A DNA stretch of 64,000 nt from Armillaria gallica (lineage: Eukaryota; Basidiomycota; Agaricomycetes; Agaricales; Physalacriaceae): assembly GCA_037576215.1 (NCBI GenBank), contig JBANDB010000013.1, positions 1,736,001-1,800,000 of the forward strand. The letters run 5' to 3'. Below are positions 1 through 11,489 of the stretch, piece after piece (the first letter of the stretch is position 1; every line of letters starts with the position of its first letter). Made by a program: the position numbers and the translations under genes. The notes below the pieces were generated by a model. That model searched no databases and was not told where the DNA came from. It worked only from the letters and a program-made list of their open reading frames with translations.

Positions 1-1216
1 AAGAGTATAAATGGTGCACGAACTTTTTAATTCTATTTTTATTTTTAGTTACTAACTTCTTGTAGATGGTCTGGGCTTTGGTTTGAGGTGTAAACAGGTG
101 GAAGTATGGGTTCCTTGGCTGCCAGTTGGGTTTCATGTGCCTCCGCCTTGGGTTCCTTCTTCTCCCGTTCATATTCCTTCTCCCTCGCCTGCTCCTGACT
201 CTTCACCTGCTCCTCCAGTTGCCAGTTCTAGTCGCCTTTGCAAGCGAATTTTGTGTAAGCTTTTTATTCCGAACTTTTTAATTTTCCGTTGGCTGACGAA
301 GTTTTATAGCTTCGGATAAGGAGCAATCCTCTCCTTCCAAGTCCCTTCGTCCAGCTTCACCGTCCCCCCCTCGCTTAACTCGTGAACAAAAGAAAAAGGG
401 TCGCGCCATTGACAATTGTAAGTCTTGACTTTTTAGTTTGCTCATCTAGTTGTTCTGATTCCAAACTTTTTAGCTGGCTCCAAACTTTGCGGTCATTCTC
501 GCAAGATTAAAGAGGAGACTGTTACTGTCGTTTGCAAGTGTGGGGGTTTGGGTGAACCAATCCCGAAGAATGCTCGTGCCGTGACCAACGAGGATTTGTG
601 CCCTATGGGCCTCCTCGTCCCTGATCAGGACTTCAGGGATTACGTTGGCTGCCAAGGCACCTTTTTCAAGAGGGAACTGGCCGGTAAAGTTGGCCACTTT
701 GTAAGTTCTTTTTATTTTGTTTCCGAGCTTTTCTTCTAACTCTTTGATTTAGATGAATGTACCTTGCGACGCTTGCAGCAAGGCTAACGCCCAGTGCCAT
801 AGTGTCTGCTCCGGTTCTGCAAAGTGTTTTCGATGCACGATTCACAAGCACGATTGTGTCGTGCAGAATCAATCTTATGTCAACACTTTGGAGCCAGTTT
901 TCGTGCCCGAAACTCGTAAGTCCTGAACTTTTTAATTTTGAAGTTTTTCTGACTTTATTTTTGCAGCTCTTGTTACCGAAATTTGGCTTTTCCTCCGCCG
1001 CCTTCTTCAAGAAGGGCACCAAATGAACGACTCTGACGGTAACATCCCGTCTCTTTTCTTAGCCAACCATCTCAACAACATCAAGTTGGTTTCCGAACTT
1101 TTGAAAAGGGAGTATTGGAGAGCGAGGAGTTGGCCGACTTGGAGGCTCAAGAGGTGCCTAGTGATGAGGATCCAGATGCAGAAGAGGAGGAGGACGAACT
1201 CCAGGGTGACAAATAA
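1..1216 (+). CDS. Gene A: spliced cysteine-cluster protein, 5' end off window
   Basis: Seven exon pieces can be read: 1-13, 66-254, 310-417, 474-700, 753-915, 967-1038 and 1086-1216 (TAA at 1214). Introns are 47-56 nt, GT..AG, several with a CTAAC-like branch site. Joined phases stay open for about 300 residues. The order is a Pro/Ser-rich stretch, a segment with VCKCGG, and then, straight after the phase-0 intron 701-752, a cluster CDAC-x6-C-x9-CFRC-x6-C. This is the spacing of a fungal Zn2Cys6 knuckle, but without its usual basic residues. The tail is acidic (EEEEDE). Gene B has a similar cluster after an intron at the same place, so the two are probably distant paralogues. Role unknown; zinc or nucleic-acid binding is inferred from spacing only. 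The start lies left of the window. Confidence 0.6.
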
Positions 1217-1927
1217 ATTTGTAGTATCTTCACGTAGTTTTACATAGTCCCTTGGACTTTAAACAATCTCTTGTTGTACACTGCACCTTCGGGCATATTA
1301 TTTTTGTTGTTGAATGTACCACACGAAAGTGCAATAAATATTTCATTTTCTGACTTGTATTTTTGTGTGAATTTGAGTGGAGTTTCCTTAATAAGGGTTT
1401 CAAACTCAAAGTTTGTGTCCCCCATTAAAGGTCGTGATGTCATATCCATTTCTGAGTGAGTTTTGTGTGATTTCCGGCCTTGGCGTATTTTTGCCAAGTC
1501 CATTTTTCCCGAAATAGCTTTCTTGATATGTCAGAGACATGGATGCTGTTTTTGTTTGCCGGTGCCTTCGTCATGTTTCCGAGGTATAATGTAGTCATTA
1601 TTTCGTTACTGATATCCTTTTGGACAACTTCTCTTTCACCAGTTATTTTGGTATGGCCTGGATCAAGAAATATTGCGTGTTTTCTCGTTCGAGTAGGGTG
1701 TTAAAATTTCGTGTTTTCTGGTTGGTTTTCTTTCATGAGTTGGCATATTTTTATGTTTGAATGAATGTGTGGTGTACTACGCAGTGTTTCAATGTGTCAC
1801 AACATGGATACCATGTCCCCTCCCCCTGACTTTAATTTTTCAATGGTTTTGGCTGTCGAAAATTCATTCATTGCTCAGGATCAATGATTAGGGATAGGTA
1901 TGATGTCGGGTTGCGAATTTTTGGAGC
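1217..1927. other. Intergenic stretch after gene A
   Basis: AT-rich DNA between gene A and the element 1 target site. A minus-strand open stretch (1240-1503) has no recognisable motif and no splice support, so it is not called. GCGAATTTTT near 1915 resembles the CGAACTTT word found in genes A and B. With element 1 removed, this stretch joins the promoter of gene B. Confidence 0.4.
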
Positions 1928-1932
1928 CGTGG

Positions 1933-2276
1933 TGTTACGGCCGGGCTTGGGAATAACAAACAAGGCAACTAGCTGCAGCACTGCTTCTCGCTTTGAGCAG
2001 GGCAATAGTACTGTGGAGTCTGTTACAGCAAGGCAGTATAATGCTTAGGCTCTGGGCTCGATTAAGAGAAGAGTAAAGTCCGGGTGATATAGACTTAGCT
2101 CAAAGCTAGGGTACATGGCTGAGAGCTATATTACTTATATACGATATCTGAGGTCCGATAATGGAAAGTGGTCTATGGCTTCGTAAGAAGTTCTGGGGTG
2201 AAAGTGTTGGGGTTCCATGCCGAGGTGCCGAGGTGCCGGATAAGATAAGATAAGGAAAATGTCAAAAATTCATAAC
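1933..2276 (-). repeat. Element 1, 3' LTR
   Basis: 344 bp, beginning TGTTACGGCC and ending CATAACA. It aligns over its whole length with 11490-11860. The length difference comes from the number of short GTGCCGAG-type repeats. Most base differences fall in CpG positions of one copy (for example TTACGG against TTATGG, CATAACA against CGTAACA). A GATAAG array lies near the U3 end (about 2240-2255). Confidence 0.93.
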
Positions 2277-2291
2277 ATCACCCCCCCATTA
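2277..2291 (-). other. Element 1 polypurine tract
   Basis: On the minus strand this reads AATGGGGGGGTGA directly before the 3' LTR, preceded by GGGATGCCTGCCTT. Element 3 has the same arrangement and nearly the same bases at 59,510-59,535. It is the expected plus-strand primer site. Confidence 0.8.
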
Positions 2292-2695
2292 AGGCAGGCA
2301 TCCCGACTGCCCGTATGGCTCCCTGATGCATTTCGCAGTCTTCTATCGCTTCCTGTGCGTGTTCCATGTCTTCTTCTCTGACCCAGGAATTGTGTTCTCA
2401 AGTCCATCCCTTCCATTTTACAAAATAGTCATGCGTTGTGCACAACTTTTGTCCCCTCCTTCCACGGATTTGTCTAGGACGGATGTCTAGGACCTCTTCA
2501 ACTTTGTATTCTTCTTCATTTTCGATGAGGTCAGGTGGGGGTGGAGGTGGAAGTTCTTGGTTTGGGAATGCTGCAGGCGTGTACGGAGTTAGTAGCTTCT
2601 CATTGAAGCGCGGGTGGATTTTCCAATGAGGCGGTAGCTTGAGTTTGTATGCGCTGGTGCCTGCCTTTTCAAGAATCAAGAAGGGACCGATGCGT
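2292..2695 (-). pseudogene. Element 1 integrase C-terminus with chromodomain
   Basis: Downstream half of the integrase tail, cut off by the 1.67-kb insertion. It contains the GPF/Y-like part (HPRFNEKLLTPYTP), a proline run and a chromodomain (EEYKVEEVLDIR .. DYFVKWKGW .. HNSWV). Chromodomains of this type bind methylated histone H3 and steer integration to silent chromatin (known of chromoviruses). One in-frame TGA lies between KWKGW and HNSWV, near 2398. The aligned part of element 3 is open. Confidence 0.85.
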
Positions 2696-4362
2696 TGATG
2701 AGCCTAGACTTCCGTGGCAATGGCAACACCCAAAACTCGGAGAGAGCTTAGGCAATTAACATAGCAACACAGCAATCAAGGCAATGTGTTTGCGAGTGGT
2801 TCGGTGCACCTCTGTGCAGTCAATTCCTCAATAACACAAGATACACTGCGACTTTCAGTCAGCAAAGTAGTACTCTTGGTCAAGGAGTACTAATAGACGT
2901 TGACTGTAAGCCAGGAAGGGTCTCGATAAACGAGAAGGGACGGAATCTGGTATGACTTGAATACCAAGAAACCGTGATAGAAACTGCGAAAATGTTCTAG
3001 AGACCACGAAAATGGCTCTAGTAATCGTAGGGATGCTCTAGAAATCATAGCAACATGCTAGAAATCATTGCAACGGTCGAGAAAATGTGGGGAGGGAATA
3101 GAAGACGTAGCAATGCTCTAGAAATCGTAGCAACACGCTAGAAATCATTGCGATGCTCTAGAAATTGTGGCAATGGACTAGAAGATGTCGAAATAGCCTA
3201 GTAAACGTGGCTTGGGGTGTACCTAATATTGTGAGTCAAAACAATAGCAATAAACGTACGGAGACTGCAAGAAACTGGTAGAAATCGTAGCAACTGAGGT
3301 GCTGAGTGGGGTGCTGCGGCAATAGATGCACGGCAACTCCAAACAATGATAAAGATGAGGGTGATCCTATGGAGCTGAACTGGGCCTACACGGAGGCAAT
3401 ACTGAACTGGGTAATGAAAACGATGGCGATGTAGAAGGTGAAAGTGATGAAACAATCCTATGTGGTGAAAGTGAAGCGATGTTGTGGCATTAAAAGACAA
3501 AAGCAAGTTATTGACGCAAGATTTCGTGTATTGGTGCAACCAACAACGTTTAAAGAGTAAAACAAGCAGTGGGAATAACTTGGAGTAACCGTAGCTGACT
3601 GGTAATGCCGTAGCCTCATCAACTGGGTAAGAACTCGCTCTAAAAATGCGGTTTCTACCTAGTTTTTATACTACAAGTATGATTTTATAAATAGAATATT
3701 CTTCGGAGCCTTAGTAAGGCTGTAAGTCCTTGGCTTTTGTAATAGCTGTAGTAAACATATGGTATCTGTGGTTCTAAAGTAACAGCAAGTCCTCGATGTT
3801 GCCGTGTATGGATGCGAACCATGTGGTTTTATTGAGTGATGAGTGGATCATAAGGTGCTGTGTAGCTGCGGATTATTGAGCTGCAGTTGCCGTGCTGAGG
3901 TGTATGCATGGGGCAACAATAATTTGAAGTCTTGGCACTGTAACAGCCTTAGTAAACACGGTCTATAGTTGCTGTAGCTGTAATTATCGTAGCTGGGAGG
4001 GTACTCACGTCAATCATGTCATTTCATTGAATGATTGATGGGCACATCAACTAGTGCTTCTGAGTGATGTAGCAACCCCGTTTTAGGATGATTGTCAATC
4101 AAAGGTGCCTTGCTGTGATGGGATATGGTAATTGTGATGCAAGGCGAGCTGGGAAGGATAACGGAGTGCATGAGGAGTGGATGTCACGGTTTTAGGACTG
4201 GATCTGAATGTTTGTGGCTTATACTACGAAAATCCGTGGTATTATCGAGAGTTGGCAGTGTTATGGAGTGTGTGAGGGTTATAATGGCATCGTTTCGAAG
4301 GTATTGGGTGATGGATGGCTAAATCCGCGAATTCTGAGCGTACAGAGCCTGGAGGCTCATCA
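2696..4362. mobile_element. 1.67-kb repeat with TGATGAGCC ends, copy 1
   Basis: Begins TGATGAGCC and ends GGCTCATCA, inserted in the integrase of element 1. Flanks GCGT (2692-2695) and GTGT (4363-4366) look like a 4-bp duplication with one CpG change. A second copy in the same orientation lies at 36,070-37,762. The copies share both ends, a central TTTATAAATA region, an array of CTAGAAATCGTAGCAA-like units and the GAATTCTGAGC.TACAG tail. No coding sequence was found. TG..CA ends suggest a long solo LTR; the 9-bp inverted ends equally allow a non-autonomous DNA transposon. Confidence 0.75.
2960..3210. repeat. Degenerate tandem array inside the 1.67-kb repeat
   Basis: About nine to ten imperfect units of roughly 20-30 bp built around GCTCTAGAAATCGTAGCAA. 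Unit length and sequence vary, and there are no unique spacers, so it is not a CRISPR-type array. The second copy of the element keeps only traces of it. Confidence 0.6.
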
Positions 4363-6048
4363 GTGTTTGTCGTCCAGTTTTTTCTTGGGTCGGGGAAGGT
4401 GGAGGTGGGTGGTGTCGAGCCAGACACGGTCGCTGATGGAATAGGGATGAGCATCGCGTTTTCGTTTGTCGTACTGGTTTTTCATTTTATCGGCCGCCTC
4501 CTTGAGGGCTTTTTCAGTTTCTGCATGGATCGCTGTCATTCTTTTTGCAAAGTCTTCTGCGGCAGGGTTTGCGAATGGGGTAGAACATTGGGAGTTGGGC
4601 ATGATTCGAGGGTTTCAGCCGTAGAGTATCATGAACGGGCTCTTGCCCGTCGCACTATGAATTCGGTTATTATGAGTGAATTTGGCTAAAGGTAACCAAT
4701 CACTCCAGTCGGTTTGTCGGTGGTTCACAAAGATCTGGAGATATTTAATGATTTCTTGATTGACTCGTTCCGTTTGTCTATCTGTCTGAGGGTGGAAGGC
4801 GGTCGATGCGTTTGGCGTGATGTCGAGTAGTCGATATAGTTCCTTCATGAATTGTGATACGAACTGTGGTCCTCGGTCGGATATGATGAACTTTGGCATT
4901 CTGTGGAGGGCATATACATGGTCCCGCAAGAGTCGTGCCCATCCTTCGGCCGATAGCTCTATGTTACAGGCAATGGGAATGATAGCCTTCGAGAATCTGT
5001 CGACGATCATGAGCATCGCGTCGTGGCCATTGGAGTCAGGAAGTCCGGTGACCATATTGACTGATATATGTGTCCATGGTCCGACGGGTATTTCATTCAG
5101 ATATAGCGGAGCTGCCTTCGCGTGGGTATCCGATTTTGTTTGTTGGCACGTCTCACAGCCTCTGACATAGGCCTCCATGTCCCTTTTTAATTTTGGCCAC
5201 CAATAATTGCAGAGCACCAGCTCCTTTGTCTTCTTGATCCCTGGGTGGCCGGCAGTGATATGGTCGTGATATTGGGAGATGATGTTACCCCGTAATGCCT
5301 TCTTGCGGGGAACATAGATCCTTCCATCATAGTAGAGGAGTCCGCCCTGTCGGGAGATCCCTCGCTCGTGGATCAGGGAGGTGGCAATCCCTTCATCCCA
5401 AAGCTCTTCCTGTCGGGTTGCTTCCTCAACCATTTGCTGCGTCTCCATCGAAGTGGGCATAATGAGGGCTCGGAAATGGGCGGTGTCAAGGACGACTATG
5501 TTGTCGTTATCCTTGGTTCCAGAGTTGTGGTCACACCGGCGGGACAGTAGATCAGCCTTTACATTTTGAGTGCCTGGCTTATGGAAAAGCCTGAAGTGGT
5601 ATTCCGCCAATTTGGTTACCCATCGCGCTTGTCGTCGGTTCAGCTTTTGGGGGAGTCGGAAGTATTGGAGGTTTTGATGGTCTGTCCAAATTTCTACATC
5701 CTTGGCGGCGCCCATGAGATAGTGGCGCCACTTGGAGAGTGCCAGCATAATCGCAAGCAACTCCTTGTCGTAAATTTCATAGTTCCTTTCCGTCGTGCTG
5801 AGCGACTTAGACATAAACGCCACTGGGCGCCAGATCCCATTTTGCTGTTGGCTAAGAACCGCGCCAACTGCTCTGTCGCTGGAGTCGGCTTTGACTCGGA
5901 ATGGGTCGTCTTCGTTTGGAATGGCTAGGATGACATCCTCGGCCATTCGTCGTTTCAATTCCCGGAAGGCCTTGTCTTGCGCTTCCGTCCATTTCCACTC
6001 TGCATTACCCGTGAGCTGCATCAGCGGCTTCACTACTTTAGAGTACAT
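4363..6048 (-). pseudogene. Element 1 RNase H and integrase
   Basis: One frame with a single TGA (near 4613) that follows ILYG. Order: end of RT thumb (FLGFTNFY region just upstream), RNase H ([22 protein letters not shown]), the HHCC zinc finger (HDHITAGHPG .. CETCQQTK), then the integrase core. The core keeps the second Asp (IISDRGPQF) and the Glu (TERVNQE). Its first Asp is Asn: codon 5056-5058 gives ISVNMVTG where element 3 has ISIDMVTG. The change is GTC|GAT to GTC|AAT, a CpG transition. The integrase is therefore expected to be inactive. The frame continues up to the repeat inserted at 4362. Confidence 0.9.
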
Positions 6049-6108
6049 CTTGATGAACTTCCAATAGAAGTTCGTGAACCCAAGGAACGATTGAAGCTCC
6101 TTCTTTCG

Positions 6109-7000
6109 TCAGGGGGTCGGCCAGTTCGCAATCCCCGCAATTTTGACTGGATCCATGCGGATGGAGTCCTGGCTGACAATGACTCCGAGGTATTCAGTCT
6201 CGAGGACCTCGAACTCGCACTTCTCCGCTTTGAGGAAGAGTTTGTTCTCACGGAGTCGTTGGAGGACACGCTTTACGATTCGTCGGTGTTCCTCCAGGTC
6301 CTTCGAAAAGATTAGGATGTCGTCTAGGTAGATAGTGATCTTTCCTTCCGCAATCAGGTCTTTGAAGATGTCGTTCATCATCCATTGGAACGTAGCGGGA
6401 GAGTTGGTCAGCCCAAAGAACATGACCGTTGGTTCGAATAGCCCTCTGTTCATGTGAAAGGCAGCTTTTTCTTCGTTGCCTTCTTTGATTCGGACGTTGT
6501 TATATCCCCAATGAACGTCTAATTTCGTGAAGTACTTGGCACCGCGCAGCTTGTCAAATAAGCTCAGAAATGAGCGGTAACGGATATCGGTTCTTAATGG
6601 TCATCTCATTAAGCTTGCAATAGTCTTGGACGGGTCGTAGCGTACTGTCCTTCTTTTTTATGAAGAAGAACGGGGATGCAAAAGGTGATTTGGAGGGGTG
6701 AATCCGACCCGACTCCAAATTCTCGTCGAGGAATTTATCGAGTTGCTCTTGCTCGTTTCGATTCAAGGGGTAGACCTTGCAGTCCAAGGTCGACTTCGCA
6801 TTTGGGACCAGTTCAATGGCATGATCCCATGGCTTCCGTTCGGGTAGTTCGTTGAAACTCTCTTTGGCGAACAAGTCGTGGAAGGAGTGGTACTGCTCGG
6901 GTACGAGCTGGTCGAAGGTCTGCTTGGGCTTGTCACTATTGGCCTTAGCGGCCAGGTCATTGGCGTGATGCATTGCGTGAATGACCAATTCCTCCTCCAT
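6109..7000 (-). pseudogene. Element 1 reverse transcriptase
   Basis: RT palm and fingers in two frames. 7000-6554 carries [20 protein letters not shown]. 6453-6109 carries [18 protein letters not shown] and the catalytic YLDDILI. Between them (about 6453-6560) the KLDV.WGYNNVRIKEGNE segment continues in another frame, so there is a small indel just after PLISEL. It is related to the RT of element 3 but in better condition. Confidence 0.9.
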
Positions 7001-7414
7001 TCACACGGCGAGGATCGTCTCGCCCTCCTCGAGTTCTTCATCCCACCGGTCATCAGGATCTGCGTCGGGCAACTCTAATGGATTCTTTACACATTGACAA
7101 TGCCCGAAGATCACGCTCCCTGTCTTCCAGTTTACCATGGGATTATGATACTCGAGCCAATCATGGCCGAGATAAACGTCCCTTTTTCCCAGGTTAGTCA
7201 CGGCGAGGTCAATCCGCTCCCGATGTTCCCCAATTCTGAGACACAATTCCACAAACTCTGTTATGTCCCCATCAGCGTTTTGGGACCCATCCGCATTGTA
7301 TACCGGGATTGGAACCCAGACCTTCCGGGTGTCCAGGCCATGTTCCTGAACGTAGGTGCAATTGATAGCGCTCCCAGTGCACCCGCTATCAATTAGTGCT
7401 TTAGTAGCGAGCAC
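7001..7414 (-). pseudogene. Element 1 aspartic protease
   Basis: A retropepsin-like domain with catalytic ALIDSGCTGSAIN near its N-terminus and LGHDWLEYHNP further on. It is fused in frame by position with the upstream linker and directly precedes the RT. The DSG motif is intact, whereas element 3 has DSR. It processes Gag-Pol in related elements. Confidence 0.85.
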
Positions 7415-7417
7415 CTT

Positions 7418-8518
7418 TCATCCAGTGCAGGGTTCCAAGGTTACCGGGATCATCAAGTCACTAGTACTTCCGCGAATATAGCAGATGGGTTCTTGTAGTT
7501 CATAGAGGCGCTCGCGTGCCATTTCCCAGTTGTTCATGTGGAGCTCCGTCAGTAGCTCATTGGTAAGTCCGTGAATCTGGTCATGGTGAACCCACGAACA
7601 CAGGCGAGAGTGGGCCCCATCATTGGTAAGCGCCTCTCGCATGTATCGCAGGGTCCAGTCTACTTCAAAAGGTTTTACCCATCCCCTCGGTTCGGTTGGT
7701 GGTTTATTCTCCTGGAGAATCGGGATGGGCAATGATGTGGCAGGGAGACCAATCGGGCTTCCCTTCGCTTTCCACTGCCGATAGGAGGTGTCATCTTCGT
7801 CATCCGGGATTTCCTCCATTATGACTGAATGCCCCCTCTTTACCACCTGGGCGCTAGCGGAATCCCCCTGTTCATCGGCCGCACGGTGTTTCTCCGGGTC
7901 GTATCCTGGGGAGTCGCATCTTGAGGTTCCTCTGCGGGAGAGATGGGAATTATGTACCCTGGGGGTGGTGCGTAAGCTTTGAGCACCAGTCCTGACTTTT
8001 TCCACTGGGTCGGTCTTACCCGCTACCCCCAGCACACCGAAGCTTTTGGAGCTTGGTGGCCTCTCTCATTCTGTAAAAATTCTGGGCTTACGCCCTGCAC
8101 AGCCTACCCCTGAGGAAGGAGGCGGCGGTGCATTGCCTGCTCTCCCCTGGTTTCCGTCCCAGGGGTTCACTTCGTTCGGGGTTCGGGTTGCTTCGTCAGA
8201 GGTTGGGGTGAGCCCTTCCCCTGCCCCATTCGATCGGGAGGCGCTCTGAGCGTTGGTGCGCTGCTGATCTCCCGTCGTTATGATGGGTATTGTTGTGGTG
8301 GACAATTTATCGTTCAATCCGTTCACTCGCAATGAGTTACTTAGCGAACGTTTAGCCGGTTGCGCAGTCCTGGGGTCGGCGGCCCCCCTGTTTGAAGTCA
8401 TAAGGTTAATAGAAGGGAAAGGAGGTTCGTATCGGTGGGCTGATTCTGAAGTTGGGCGCGAATGAGAAGTCAAAGGGTGGCTCGTAGGCTGTATATTGTC
8501 CATATTTTTTGAAGTCAT
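7418..8518 (-). pseudogene. Element 1 Gag-protease linker region
   Basis: Two open stretches (8518-8066 and 8035-7418) between the zinc-knuckle end of Gag and the protease. They contain QVVKRGHSVIMEEIPDDEDD and GWVKPFEVDWTLRYMREAL. Element 3 has the counterpart at 54,880-55,300 (VQRGHQVDFMEVPDAKD; KPFGAEWTLRGVVEA), so this is a real conserved segment. No catalytic motif was recognised. Confidence 0.7.
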
Positions 8519-8676
8519 GTAAGTAACCGACCCCTCACATGGGGGTCGGGGTATATCCGAATGCTCGATATGTAAAGTGTCTGTGTATGGAATGGTAGTA
8601 CAAAGCCGCTCAGCGGAAAAGGAACACGCACCAAGGGTATGTTTGGTTGTCGCAGGCGAATCAGGACCCGGACGAC

Positions 8677-9747
8677 CTACTCTTTTACCTCCCTAATCTC
8701 CGTTGTTTTGGGGAGTGGCTCCGGTGCCGCTTCAAGGGCACACACCTCCCGTTTCTCCCCCTTATGTGGGCAGTCTTTGCTCAGGTGCCCCTTCTCATCA
8801 CAGCGTCCCTCCGCCCGCTGCTTCGCCCTTTTTGCATCGATGTCCATCGGGATCCCTGATCCCAGGTGCGTCTTTTGAGCAACAGGAATCCACCGACCCC
8901 CCTGGTTGCGGTCCTTGGTCAGTTTGGCGGGGCCCTCAGGTGCCGTAGGAGTCTTCCCAGTACCAGGGGCGATGTGGGGTTTCGAGGGAGGCCCTGATTT
9001 CTTTTCTGGGTGTCGTTCAATCCCGTGGGTTTGTTCAAAAACCTTCTGCTTTTGTCGCTCATCATACATGACTTCGATGCGCCGTTTCCACTCGGAATAG
9101 TTTTGGGGAATACCAACTCCGATGTTGGTGATGGCGGCACCATAGCTGGCTGGGATGCCTTTGCGTACCATGCTGACCAGTACCCCCTGATCAGATTGGT
9201 TAGCCAGTCAGTTCGCCAACTTGGCTTCTCGTTCCAGTTGTCGGAAGAAGACGTGGGCGGGGTCACCCCCCATCTTTATTTCTCCCATGCGTTTTTCATG
9301 GACGAGCTCGATGGCGGGGTCCCAGAACTGCTCCCAGAAGATTTCCAGGAATTGTTCCCAGGTCGGGAACCGATATCACGGTCCCGCTTCATAGTTTTGA
9401 ACCTGTACCGGGTCGGCCTCGTCCTCCGGTTCTGGTGGTATGTACCAGTAGTCGTCTCAAAGATGGACCCACCAGCTCTCCACGTCGCCTTCAAGGAGGG
9501 AGGTGACAAATCCTATCATTAGGGAGGGGACTCATTGATAGTACATGCGGAACGTTTTGAAGTACTGGGTACAGTCCCTGAGGAACCGCTCGATGTCGTC
9601 ATGCTCCCCCAAAAAGGGGTTCAGGAGGCGTCGCAGGATGGGCTTAATTTGTGCCATCGCTGGTGGTGCAGCGAGGTTCCAGGTACCGACGGGTCCCCGT
9701 GGTAGTGGTTCATCGTTCAGAGGTCGTGGGAGGGAGAAGTGGTCCAA
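8677..9747 (-). pseudogene. Element 1 Gag, capsid-like part and broken zinc knuckle
   Basis: From the right: NPFLGEHDDIERFLRDCTQY, a capsid-like segment ending MVRKGIPASYG, a basic linker, then a knuckle reading GRCDEKGHLSKDCP (about 8760-8815). One Cys of the C-x2-C-x4-H-x4-C pattern is missing, compared with CYRCGKKGHFKCNC in element 3. Several in-frame TGA codons stand where Arg would fit (after MYYQ, WWVHL, EAGP and AKLAN). Confidence 0.8.
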
Positions 9748-9792
9748 AGGCGGTCCCAGTCAGGGCTGTCTTCCTCTGTCTGGTGCCCTTTG

Positions 9793-11121
9793 TCAGGCCG
9801 CGTTGAGGTCTTCTTGTAGTTGTATGTTTTCATCGCGCATCTGTGCGACTTGGTTCTCTAACTGTGCCATCCGCTGCACATCGGTTTCTGCTGGGGCCCC
9901 TTCTTCTTCTTTGAGACCCCCCACCTCTTCTGCATTATCTCCCCCTGCCAAGAGCCAGCTCGTCCCGCGGCCGTGATACTCCCCCCTCCGCCTCCAGTCC
10001 CTAAGTACTTCTTCGGGTGGAGAGTCGGGAAGTGGTCCCACTCCCGGACGTGGGTCGGGGATCCATGGGTTCTCGAGGTCCATCCAGATCAGGCCTGTCT
10101 CCCTGTAGTTGCGCCAGCGGGAGTAGGGCCCATTCCAGGGCGGCCTGTTCCTGCTCATTTCAGGGACATATCCCGGTGATGCGACTTCCGGCAATGGGGG
10201 GGTAAAAGTTTCGGTTGCGATTTGCAAAGGCTCAGGCCCAAATGGACTGCTCTCTTCCGAGTCGAGGAAGTGGATCCCCTCTATTAGCGGCGAGGTAGTA
10301 GTCCATGTCCTCACAGATGAGGGTATGCCATCCTGCACGCTGCTCCAGATCCTGCCAGCGTATCTCCCAGGCCTCGGCACAGGCTGGGCCGAGTATCTGG
10401 ATGTCAATGGGGGAGAGCATGGGCCAGTCTTAATCTCCGCCAAAGGGGTTAAGCGGGTTGTCATCGTTTCGAGGAGGAGGGGGTCCCATAATGACGGGTT
10501 CAGGGGTAACAGAGTGTGGTACGTCGGGGGTGTGAGGTACTCCCTGCTCGTCCAGGATGACGAGGGGGATGCTGTCATCGGAGTTGCTGTCGACCTCAAT
10601 GGGCCAGCAGGCGTTTCCGATTGGTTCGCTAATTCGGATGGGGAGTTGTCGGTTAGGCCTGAGGTGGGATCGGTAGGAGAGTCCCTGGGGGGTCTTCAGG
10701 GTCCTCGGCTATAGGGTGGGGGATTGGGGAGGTCCTCAATCCATACCTCCCACGGGGGTTCAGGAGCGAGGTTCGGCGTAGGGGGGTGTTCGACTGTGGT
10801 GGCCTTGGCAGCCTCCCTATTCTCGAAGAACTCCATGTTGGATTCGAAGTATACGGTTGCCGTTCGGTTTGCTCTGCTTCGAGCCTCAGCAGTGCGGAGC
10901 CCCGGCCTGACGTAGGCGGGGTCCAGTCGTGGTAATTTGACATAATGTCGAAGAATAGGTGGGGATGGTGGTACTACAAGTACCCCTCATCGGTGAAGGA
11001 AGGCTCGGATTTGCTTGTTGTAGGCGAGCATGAGGGCGGCAGTGAGGAGGCAAAGGAAGGTGGCTGCTGCGATAGCGGTTCCTATCTCGATTGTCTGTTT
11101 GTTAGTCAAGTCGGGGGTCAT
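9793..11121 (-). pseudogene. Element 1 Gag N-terminus with membrane segment
   Basis: Starts at ATG 11121-11119 (MTPDLTNKQT), about 370 nt from the 5' LTR. It is followed at once by a hydrophobic helix (about residues 13-33, containing GTAIAAATFLCLLTAALM) and then a basic QIRAFLHR and a TGA. The rest is Pro-rich with a coiled-coil-like end (MAQLENQVAQMRDENIQLQE near 9800). There is a frameshift near 10,270. Elements 2b and 3 start Gag in the same way. A membrane anchor is predicted from composition only. Confidence 0.7.
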
Positions 11122-11473
11122 TGATCGTGTCGATGGATACAATCTACGTCCCGAAGGAGTTGGGAAATCTGGTAGACAAGGAATTGTGCGAGGAGGAGGG
11201 TGGTAAGGGTCAGGATTGCGAGGGACAGACTGGGCCCGCTAGTCAATGTTGCAGTCGTAGTCGGCGTACCCACAATAGTCGTAGGTGTAGCGGTTGTCGT
11301 TGTCGCAGAATGGTGGGGGTCGATCTTGTCGCTTCTGGATCTTCTTCTTCCTGACTCTCTTTGCCGGTTTCGGTTGTCCTCCTGCCTCGTTCTTCTGGTC
11401 TGGGTTCTTCTGTCGACGAATGTATTTCGAGGGCATAAAAGACCTCTCTGGTAAACGTTAGAGGTCGTAGTAA

Positions 11474-11489
11474 GAAGCTTCGAGCTAAT
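11474..11489 (-). other. Element 1 primer binding site (self-priming type)
   Basis: Minus strand ATTAGCTCGAAGCTTC lies directly inside the 5' LTR. It is complementary to AGCTTTGAGCTAA (plus 11652-11664, read on the minus strand), which lies about 27-34 bp downstream of the LTR TATA box, allowing one G-U pair. This matches the self-priming of the Tf1/sushi group, not a tRNA primer. Confidence 0.75.

Noticed and set aside
1240..1503. Minus-strand open frame of 87 codons
   Set aside because: No motif, no promoter, no splice support, and composition like the surrounding AT-rich DNA.
2960..3210. CRISPR-like array
   Set aside because: Units are degenerate, vary in length and abut each other without unique spacers, inside a eukaryotic mobile element.
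4817..6315. Plus-strand open frames across the element 1 integrase and RT
   Set aside because: They are shadows of the minus-strand pol, which has clear RNase H, zinc-finger and integrase motifs.
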